Part shown: positions 1 through 4,778 of the stretch, one piece after another
Numbering within the stretch: the stretch's first letter is position 1
How the letters are laid out: the number at the start of each line of letters is the position of its first letter
Assembly (NCBI GenBank): GCA_019240175.1
Contig: JAFAYS010000548.1
Span: forward strand, 1-6,730
Reading direction: 5' to 3'
Source of the DNA: Chloroflexota bacterium
GTDB lineage: Bacteria; Chloroflexota; Chloroflexia; Chloroflexales; Kallotenuaceae
DNA length: 6,730 nt
The notes under the pieces: model-generated
Told to the model about the DNA's origin: nothing
The model's database searches: none
The model's input: only the letters and a program-made list of their open reading frames with translations
Program-made: the position numbers and the translations under genes

Positions 1-3000
1 CGAAGCTCCACGGTCCAAGCATAGGCGCTTGGCGCGCCGTATAGAACAAATTCATTAATTCAGGCGTCGCCTCATCGATCACCGGCCAGAGGCTGGTAAC
101 TAGCGCGCGTGTACCCGCTTGCAGCAGCGCGAACGTGAGGCTGACGACTTCCTCGCCGGCATACGCCTTGCCGATGCCACTATCACACGCCGATAACACC
201 ACCAGATCGGCATCCAGATCAAGATGCGCGAGATCAGCCAATGCCAGATGGCCGTTGAACAGCGCGATTCCCGCTTGCATACCGCCGATGAGATCCGGCC
301 AGGCATGGGTAGCACAATGAATCTGCCGATACTGGCGCAGCCGGCCCGCTGTGCTGCTGGCTTGCAGCCGCTCGACGGTTGCTTGCGCATCACACCAGAC
401 ATCGGTGTGCTCCACGGTCGCCGCAACCATGCGCGCTTCCGCACAAGCATACGGCAGCGGCTCGTGCTCCTGATGCTGGGTCACACCCAGCGCCAGCGTT
501 TTGGCGGCGCTGCTCGGTTGCCGCTCGTTCAGGCGGCGCAGCAGATGTAACGATGGGGCGATCAACGGCGTGCAACGATTCACGAGCAGGTCGCCATCCA
601 GGGGCAAAGCCGCGAATGGCAGGGTATGCAGCGGCCCGGCGGGCACCACGATCAGCAGCGTCTCCGGCGTAAGCGTCGCAGCCAGGTTCTCCAGCAAGAC
701 CAGTGCGGCCACCTGCTTGAGCGCGGGCGATCCGCTCGTGCCCTGGAGGATCGCATCGACCGGACGATCGTAGACGTAGGCGCGATAACTATACTCGGGG
801 CGTGTACACAGATCGATCGCCGCGCGGTCGTAGCCTTCCAGTGGCCGCTGGATACAGGTGAGCGTATCCGGCGTCGCGTGCCAGATCACCAGCTGGTCAT
901 CGGTGTACCAGTAGGCCAGCACCTGCCAGCGGTAGGGCTGCGTTTTGAGATGCGCCAGCCAGCTCGGCCAATCAAACGGCTGGGGCGTGCCCGGCAGCAC
1001 CTGGCTGCCAAAGCGCCGCCATAAGACCAACGCCTCATCATAGCGCTCCTGCAACTCCACCAGCCGGGCCGCACGATCCTCAGGCGGCCCAACCGCCGAA
1101 CTCTGCTCCTGTTGCATCACCTCAATCTGCTGGCGGAGCTTTGCGCAGCGCTCGGCGATCGCCAGCGTCGCCGGATCGCGCGGCTCACTGCGGCGACGAC
1201 CCTCGACCCATGACAGCGCGACTTGTGTCCGCGCGTCTTCGGCCAGCATCAGCGCCAGCGCAAACTCACCCCGCCGGATCGCGTGCTGAAGCGTGGTTTG
1301 CAGCACGGCGGCATAGCGCTCGGTGAGCGCCGTGGCAAACTGCTCGGTCGGTACGCGCGAGCGCGCCTGTTGAATCCAGCGCACGGCGTTGCAGCGCCAC
1401 GAAAGCGCCGACGCATCATCATGCTGCGACTCGGCCAGCTCGGCCAGCGCCACGGCACCATCGGCGGCGTCGCCCGGCAACAGCTTGTCCAGCACCGTGA
1501 CGGCCTGCTGATACAGGTGCTGCGCGCGTGCGATTGCGCCACCGGCGGCGGCGATCGCGCCCTGCACCATGTGCGCTCGTGCCAGCGAGATCGGTAGCTG
1601 ATCGGCGGTGTATTGCTCGATGCACTGCTCCACGAGCATGGCCGCCTGGTCAAGCCGGCGCTGGGTGAGACAGATCTTGGCCAGCAACAGATCACAGTGA
1701 GCAATCATGACCGGCATATCTGCCGCTGCATAGGTGCGGCGGGCGGCCTCAACTAACGCCCGCGCCTGATCACCGTCTCCCGCTTGCAGACAAAACTCCG
1801 CGAAATTAAGCTGCGCCTCCGCATAGCTCACCGGTTTATCGAGCTGCGAAAGCATCGCAAGGGCCGCCTCGTAATGCTTGGCGGCGTTGGTGTGTTGCTT
1901 CAGGACACTATAGATCCCGGCGAGCTGGATCTGGCAGTGCGCGGCATCGTCGAGCCGCTTTAGGCTCAGCGCATCGGCGAGCGCGAGCTGGGTCAGGGTC
2001 AAGCCTTCGTCGAGGCGGCCTGACTCCCAGGCGATCAGACCCAAATTTGAGTGCGCGACAAAGATCGGGATGCGCGCGCCGTAGTGCTGTGCGCGCTTGA
2101 GCGCGTCGCGATAGCGCGTTTCGGCGGCGTCCCATGCGCCGAGATAGTAATCAATGTTGGCGCGGTGAATCAGCGCCTGCGCGCTATGCACCGGCATGCC
2201 GGCTGCCTCATATGCCAGCTGCGCGAGCTCATACAGCTGCTGCGCCGCAACGAACTGGTTGGTCGCTGTCGCAATCTGGGCCAGCAGATCGTTGGCGACG
2301 GCTTCACGCTGGGGCATGCCGTGCTCTTGAAAGAGTACACGCGCTTTACGTGCGGCGCTGGTCGCGGCTGCAAAGCGCTGTAGGGCAAATAATGTGTAGG
2401 CTTGCTCGATATACACGCGTCCCAGCCAGACGGCTACGCCCAGCGTCGCGCAGCGATGTTCCGCAGCAGCAAACAAGGCCAGCGCCTGCTCATAGTGCGT
2501 CTGGCGCGCCTCGATCATACCGGCGACAAAATCACACGCGGCTTGCTCGGTGGGCGCATCAATTCCGTCCAGGCAGGTCCGCGCAGCATCCAGATAGGTT
2601 TGCGCTTGCTGACTGGCCTGTTGAAAATTTTCAAGCGTCGCCAGCCAGATCAAACAGCGGCTCGCCTCCACACGACAGCCGTTAGCGTCCAGAGTTACCT
2701 GGGCGCTGGTCAAGAGTGTGCGGGCCGCGTCGTACTCGCCGATATAGTACGCGGCGATGCCTTGTTCCCGTTTGCAGCACGCGGCGGCGATCTCTGCACC
2801 GTGAGCTTCAAATAGTTCTTGAGCGCTGATCAGCGCTGCACGAGCCGAGGCCAGCCGACCCTGAGTAGTGTGGCAGATTCCAGCAACATACAACGCGCGG
2901 GCATAGGTGTCTGTGCGCTGGTCGCCGAGGCTGGCCAAGACCTGCTCGACCTGTGTTCGTGCCTGGTTGGGCTCCTGGTCAACAAGCAGCAGCGCTTGGT

Positions 3001-3046
3001 CAAGCACGGCCTCACAGGCGTCATCTCGCAGAGGTGAGAATTCCAT
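1..3046 (-). CDS. TPR-CHAT protein: 40-residue TPR-like repeats with C-terminal CHAT caspase-like protease (3' end cut by window)
   Basis: I translated this frame codon by codon from the ATG at 3046-3044 to the left edge and found 1015 codons with no stop. Residues 46-565 are helical TPR-like repeats and residues about 616-675 a charged, probably coiled-coil linker. The rest matches the CHAT fold: VVPAGPLHTLPFAAL (800-814), IHCATHA (909-915), LVVLSACDSGIGKAYAGEE (948-966) and TSLWPVIDEATPELM around 990. H914 and C954 fit the catalytic His/Cys dyad. There is no signal peptide or membrane segment, so it is probably cytoplasmic. CHAT domains are caspase/separase-like peptidases (clan CD) that often cleave a partner when a repeat domain senses a signal; the trigger and target here are unknown. 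The last few dozen residues (usual PYYWAPFVL-like end) lie outside the window. It is divergent from the peptide gene at 3128. Confidence 0.93.
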   Translation of the reverse strand, partial: MEFSPLRDDACEAVLDQALLLVDQEPNQARTQVEQVLASLGDQRTDTYARALYVAGICHTTQGRLASARAALISAQELFEAHGAEIAAACCKREQGIAAYYIGEYDAARTLLTSAQVTLDANGCRVEASRCLIWLATLENFQQASQQAQTYLDAARTCLDGIDAPTEQAACDFVAGMIEARQTHYEQALALFAAAEHRCATLGVAVWLGRVYIEQAYTLFALQRFAAATSAARKARVLFQEHGMPQREAVANDLLAQIATATNQFVAAQQLYELAQLAYEAAGMPVHSAQALIHRANIDYYLGAWDAAETRYRDALKRAQHYGARIPIFVAHSNLGLIAWESGRLDEGLTLTQLALADALSLKRLDDAAHCQIQLAGIYSVLKQHTNAAKHYEAALAMLSQLDKPVSYAEAQLNFAEFCLQAGDGDQARALVEAARRTYAAADMPVMIAHCDLLLAKICLTQRRLDQAAMLVEQCIEQYTADQLPISLARAHMVQGAIAAAGGAIARAQHLYQQAVTVLDKLLPGDAADGAVALAELAESQHDDASALSWRCNAVRWIQQARSRVPTEQFATALTERYAAVLQTTLQHAIRRGEFALALMLAEDARTQVALSWVEGRRRSEPRDPATLAIAERCAKLRQQIEVMQQEQSSAVGPPEDRAARLVELQERYDEALVLWRRFGSQVLPGTPQPFDWPSWLAHLKTQPYRWQVLAYWYTDDQLVIWHATPDTLTCIQRPLEGYDRAAIDLCTRPEYSYRAYVYDRPVDAILQGTSGSPALKQVAALVLLENLAATLTPETLLIVVPAGPLHTLPFAALPLDGDLLVNRCTPLIAPSLHLLRRLNERQPSSAAKTLALGVTQHQEHEPLPYACAEARMVAATVEHTDVWCDAQATVERLQASSTAGRLRQYRQIHCATHAWPDLIGGMQAGIALFNGHLALADLAHLDLDADLVVLSACDSGIGKAYAGEEVVSLTFALLQAGTRALVTSLWPVIDEATPELMNLFYTARQAPMLGPWSF
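1352..2911 (-). repeat. Thirteen 40-residue (120-bp) helical repeats within the TPR-CHAT gene
   Basis: Residues 46-565 divide into thirteen blocks of almost exactly 40 residues. Boundaries fall near 45, 85, 125, 165, 205, 245, 285, 325, 365, 405, 445, 485, 525 and 565. Several blocks end in the same short turn: GMP at 243-245 and 283-285, KP at 404-405, MP at 444-445, LP at 484-485. Most contain small-residue helix contacts of TPR type, for example GEYDAARTLL, RLDEGLTL, RRLDQAAMLV and TNAAKHYEAA. The 40-residue spacing, longer than the classical 34, resembles MalT-like or kinesin-light-chain-like TPR superhelices. The copies have diverged strongly, so this is an old amplification rather than a recent tandem repeat. 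Confidence 0.75.
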
Positions 3047-3082
3047 AGCTCCTCGATGATTCAAAGTCGCTTCTAGCTCCTC
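3047..3082 (-). promoter_or_regulatory. Duplicated Shine-Dalgarno-like GAGGAGCT upstream of the TPR-CHAT gene
   Basis: On the minus strand GAGGAGCT occurs at 3054-3047, directly before the chosen ATG, and again at 3082-3075. The near copy is very close to the ATG (2 nt from GGAG, 4 nt from GAGG). An in-frame TTG at 3064-3062 would add six residues and could use the far copy with a spacing of 10-12 nt. I prefer the ATG, but the start is not settled by the sequence alone. Confidence 0.5.
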
Positions 3083-3087
3083 TTCTA

Positions 3088-3108
3088 CATCACACGCCGG
3101 CGGTGATG
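3088..3108. promoter_or_regulatory. Imperfect palindrome between the divergent TPR-CHAT and peptide genes (possible operator)
   Basis: CATCAC at 3088-3093 is the reverse complement of GTGATG at 3103-3108, and the centre CGCCGGCG (3095-3102) is itself a perfect palindrome. One extra A (3094) breaks the symmetry. It lies 42 bp from the CHAT start and 20 bp from the peptide start, so a bound regulator or an RNA hairpin here could affect either gene. There is no T tract, so it is unlikely to be a terminator. I could not identify convincing sigma-70 boxes in this 81-bp gap. Confidence 0.45.
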
Positions 3109-3114
3109 AATTCG

Positions 3115-3123
3115 AAAGGGGAG
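3115..3123 (+). promoter_or_regulatory. Strong ribosome binding site of the small peptide gene
   Basis: AAAGGGGAG ends 4 nt before the ATG at 3128. This purine-rich Shine-Dalgarno is the main reason for treating the following 54-codon frame as a real gene. Confidence 0.7.
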
Positions 3124-3127
3124 ACCT

Positions 3128-3292
3128 ATGCGACACCTGAAGCACCTGTTCATTGCGTTCGCGCTGTTGGCCCTGGGCGCTACCAACGACGCTCTGACCG
3201 CCAACGTTGCGCTGGGCGAGTCGGCTACTGTCTCGGTCAACGTGCAGCTACCCGATTGTAGCCCGCTCACCTGTGGTGGCGGCGGCAGCTAA
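3128..3292 (+). CDS. Small secreted peptide with Cys/Gly-rich C terminus, unknown function
   Basis: This 54-residue frame starts at ATG 3128 behind a good ribosome binding site and ends with tandem stops TAA TAG. It is not a family I recognise. The N terminus is a typical export signal: basic MRHLKH, then hydrophobic LFIAFALLALGA, then a polar stretch with a plausible signal peptidase I site near LTA-N (residues 25/26). The predicted mature part is only about 29 residues: a beta-prone segment (ALGESATVSVNVQLP) followed by DCSPLTCGGGGS, with cysteines at 44 and 49. There is no lipobox and no second membrane segment. Codon use is GC-rich like the neighbours. It is transcribed divergently from the TPR-CHAT gene with an 81-bp gap. 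It could be a secreted microprotein, a modified or bacteriocin-like peptide, or a CHAT substrate; none of these is shown by the sequence. Confidence 0.6.
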   Translation: MRHLKHLFIAFALLALGATNDALTANVALGESATVSVNVQLPDCSPLTCGGGGS

Positions 3293-3295
3293 TAG

Positions 3296-3376
3296 CTAGC
3301 TGGTGCAGCGGAACTGATCACCCCGCTGCGCTTGTTGTATCTGGAGCCGCAACGCTACCCGTACGAGATGCTCTGA
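3296..3376 (+). pseudogene. Coding-like 26-codon tail in frame after the peptide's double stop
   Basis: Immediately after TAA TAG at 3290-3295, the same reading frame continues for 26 codons to TGA at 3374-3376. The encoded text reads like a natural protein end (ITPLRLLYLEPQRYPYEML) and uses host-like GC-rich codons. No ATG or GTG start precedes this text in frame, and no ribosome binding site was seen. It may be the remnant of a longer ancestral gene, a readthrough extension, or chance. It also overlaps a possible terminator stem. Confidence 0.3.
3305..3329 (+). terminator. Possible hairpin terminator after the small peptide gene
   Basis: GCAGCGG (3305-3311) pairs perfectly with CCGCTGC (3323-3329) across an 11-nt loop. 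The stem lies 13 nt past the peptide stop and is followed by CTTGTTGTAT, which is only moderately T-rich. It could end the peptide transcript, but the weak U tract and the overlap with a coding-like stretch keep confidence low. Confidence 0.35.
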
Positions 3377-3392
3377 TATCGCTCAACGCTAG

Positions 3393-3468
3393 TGTATCAA
3401 ACAGCGCAACGTGTGCATTGCTTGGCGCAAGAAGTTGTTCAAAGAAAAAACTGCGTGGATTGTATCAA
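3393..3468 (+). repeat. Pair of TGTATCAA direct repeats in the leader of the HTH gene
   Basis: TGTATCAA occurs at 3393-3400 and at 3461-3468 in the AT-richer DNA before the HTH gene. Spacing is 68 bp, and the second copy lies 32 bp upstream of the start codon. These could be binding sites, possibly for the HTH protein itself, or a coincidence. Apart from these copies I see no confident promoter in 3377-3490. Confidence 0.25.
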
Positions 3469-3490
3469 TAGTCGATGTACAAGATTGTAG

Positions 3491-3496
3491 GGAGGT
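3491..3496 (+). promoter_or_regulatory. Ribosome binding site GGAGGT deciding the start of the HTH gene
   Basis: A near-perfect GGAGGT lies 4 nt before ATG 3501. The frame is open back to a GTG at 3411, but that start would put a poorly conserved, Cys-rich 30-residue extension before the HTH. The binding site favours 3501. Confidence 0.75.
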
Positions 3497-3500
3497 ATGC

Positions 3501-3734
3501 ATGACAGCCGACGGCGAAAGCGTGTCACTCGCTGAGTTTTTGACTATCTCCGAAATTGCAACATTGCTTCATTTGAGTCCGACCACGATCTGGCGACAGA
3601 TTAAACGCGGAGAATTGCGTGCGCTGAAAATTGGCAAGAGCTACCGCATTCGCCGATCCGATTTTGAAGCATTACTTACATCAGCAGCTGTTTCAGCCGT
3701 TCAGCCAGAGCTTAATCCCAACCACATACCGTAA
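3501..3734 (+). CDS. Excisionase-family (HTH_17, MerR-like) DNA-binding protein
   Basis: This is a 77-residue protein starting at ATG 3501. Residues 14-59 match the helix-turn-helix 17 / excisionase pattern: LTISEIATLLHLSPTTIWR, then a KRGEL turn (35-39), ALKIGKSYRIRRSDF (41-55) and a closing helix at EALL. This is a winged-helix DNA-binding fold used by phage and transposon excisionases and by small stand-alone regulators. The tail after residue 60 (AAVSAVQPELNPNHIP) looks disordered, and there is no sensor domain. Base composition is about 50% GC, lower than the flanking genes, which hints at a separate origin. No integrase, recombinase or attachment site is visible, so a regulatory role is more likely than excision. 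It lies 135 bp upstream of the radical SAM gene on the same strand and could be co-transcribed with it. Its target is unknown. Confidence 0.85.
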   Translation: MTADGESVSLAEFLTISEIATLLHLSPTTIWRQIKRGELRALKIGKSYRIRRSDFEALLTSAAVSAVQPELNPNHIP

Positions 3735-3856
3735 GCTTTAGGACCTGCCGCGCCGCCAGATCGATGACTTCTGGTGATTGGGACGCAGGATCCGCCCCCA
3801 GATATTGGTTCGATGCGATCAGAAGATGTTCGGTATTCACCAATCTACTCACCAGC

Positions 3857-3862
3857 GGGAGA
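3857..3862 (+). promoter_or_regulatory. Ribosome binding site GGGAGA deciding the radical SAM start
   Basis: GGGAGA sits 7 nt before ATG 3870. The frame is open further upstream, with a GTG at 3774 and an ATG at 3813, but neither has a comparable site. The 3870 start also puts the first cysteine at residue 18, about where family members have it. Confidence 0.65.
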
Positions 3863-3869
3863 TAGCAGG

Positions 3870-4778
3870 ATGGATCTTCACCCTCTGCGATTTGTGGACT
3901 CTAGCGGCGAGATTCCAATCTGTCGCATGTGTCAGCGCTTCTGTGCGATCCGCCCGGAGCAGGCAGGTTTTTGTCGTACGGTCGTGAATAAGGCTGGTGC
4001 TTTGTATAGCACGATCTACGGACTGATCGCCGAGCATGGCGTCGATCCGATCGAGAAAAAGCCCGTTCGCTGCTATCGTCCCGGCACCAAGGTGCTGTCG
4101 CTGGGCACATTCGGCTGTAATCTGCGCTGCTCCTGGTGCCAGAACTGGGAAATTGCCTATGTCGATGCCAGTGCCCCGATCCGCGCCAGGCGCTACTCTC
4201 CCGCCGAGGTGGTTGCGATTGCGCAGGCGTCAGGCTGCGATGGCATCGCCTGGACCTATAACGAGCCGAGCATCTGGGTCGATTTTATTGCCGATTGTGC
4301 CGAGGCTGCCCATGCCGCCGGGCTGTACACCGCTCTGATCAGTAACGGCCTGTTCTCGCCGGATGCTATCCATGCGCTGCATCCGTTGATCGATGTGTAC
4401 CGCGCCGATTTCAAAAGTCTGGATGCGGCGATGTATCGTGAGCAGGGACATCTGTCCTCGCATCAAGGCGTGCTCGACAATATTATCGCCATGCACCGGG
4501 CCGGCGTTCATGTTGAGCTGGTGACCGTCGTGATGCCGACGTATATCACCGGCGAACACCTTGCGCGCATGGCCGACTGGATCATCAGGGAGCTTGATGT
4601 GATGACGCCCTGGCATCTGACGCGCTTTGTGCCGTATGCTCAGCTTACCCACCTCCCGCCAACCCCACGCGCGGCGCTGGACGAAGCCGGAGCGATTGCC
4701 GCAGCGGCGGGTCTCCGACGCGTGTTCATCGGCGATTGGTATGAATCTACTCAGCATGAACCGGAGTCGGTTGTATGA
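3870..4778 (+). CDS. amrS: AmmeMemoRadiSam-type radical SAM enzyme, C-terminally short
   Basis: Taken from ATG 3870 this is a 302-residue cytoplasmic protein of the PflA-like (COG1180) AmmeMemoRadiSam group. An N-terminal cysteine set C18-x2-C21-x3-C25-x9-C35 (PICRMCQRFC, GFC) precedes VDPIEKKP (58-65). The radical SAM cluster motif CxxxCxxC is C83-C87-C90 in GTFGCNLRCSWCQNWEI and should bind a 4Fe-4S cluster that cleaves S-adenosylmethionine. Further family blocks are TYNEPSIW (129-136), a YRADFKSLD strand, and WHLTRFVPYAQ plus LPPTP near the end. The family is named for co-occurrence with AMMECR1 and MEMO proteins; its substrate is not firmly known, and neither partner is in this window. 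Oddly, the protein stops after VFIGDWYES, without the TYCPxCG-like tail usual in relatives. It overlaps the vWA gene by ATGA. A general PflA-like activase is the main alternative. Confidence 0.85.
   Translation: MDLHPLRFVDSSGEIPICRMCQRFCAIRPEQAGFCRTVVNKAGALYSTIYGLIAEHGVDPIEKKPVRCYRPGTKVLSLGTFGCNLRCSWCQNWEIAYVDASAPIRARRYSPAEVVAIAQASGCDGIAWTYNEPSIWVDFIADCAEAAHAAGLYTALISNGLFSPDAIHALHPLIDVYRADFKSLDAAMYREQGHLSSHQGVLDNIIAMHRAGVHVELVTVVMPTYITGEHLARMADWIIRELDVMTPWHLTRFVPYAQLTHLPPTPRAALDEAGAIAAAAGLRRVFIGDWYESTQHEPESVV
4763..4778 (+). promoter_or_regulatory. ATGA stop/start overlap with internal ribosome binding site
   Basis: The TGA of the radical SAM gene (4776-4778) overlaps the ATG of the vWA gene (4775-4777). 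GGAG at 4763-4766, inside the upstream gene, sits 8 nt before that ATG. This arrangement is typical of translational coupling in an operon. Confidence 0.8.

Noticed and set aside
1249..1704. Long alternative minus-strand frames within 1-3046, such as this one, and plus-strand frames such as 2134-2685
   Set aside because: They overlap the verified 1015-codon TPR-CHAT frame and read as Arg/Ala/Ser-rich text typical of shadow frames in GC-rich coding DNA.
3411..3500. N-terminal extension of the HTH protein from GTG 3411
   Set aside because: GGAGGT at 3491-3496 precedes ATG 3501, and the extension does not resemble the HTH family.
3754..3776. Stem GCCAGA/TCTGGT after the HTH gene as a terminator
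   Set aside because: Only about seven pairs with one wobble, a 9-nt loop and no T tract, and the downstream gene is on the same strand.
3774..3869. Longer radical SAM start at GTG 3774 or ATG 3813
   Set aside because: Neither has a good ribosome binding site, the extra residues do not look conserved, and the 3870 start gives the spacing to the first cysteine seen in the family.
3128..4778. RiPP cluster: Cys-containing precursor peptide plus radical SAM enzyme
   Set aside because: The radical SAM protein is of AmmeMemoRadiSam type with no SPASM or peptide-recognition domain. The peptide has a secretory signal rather than a leader, and an unrelated HTH gene lies between them. No transporter or protease of a RiPP system is present.
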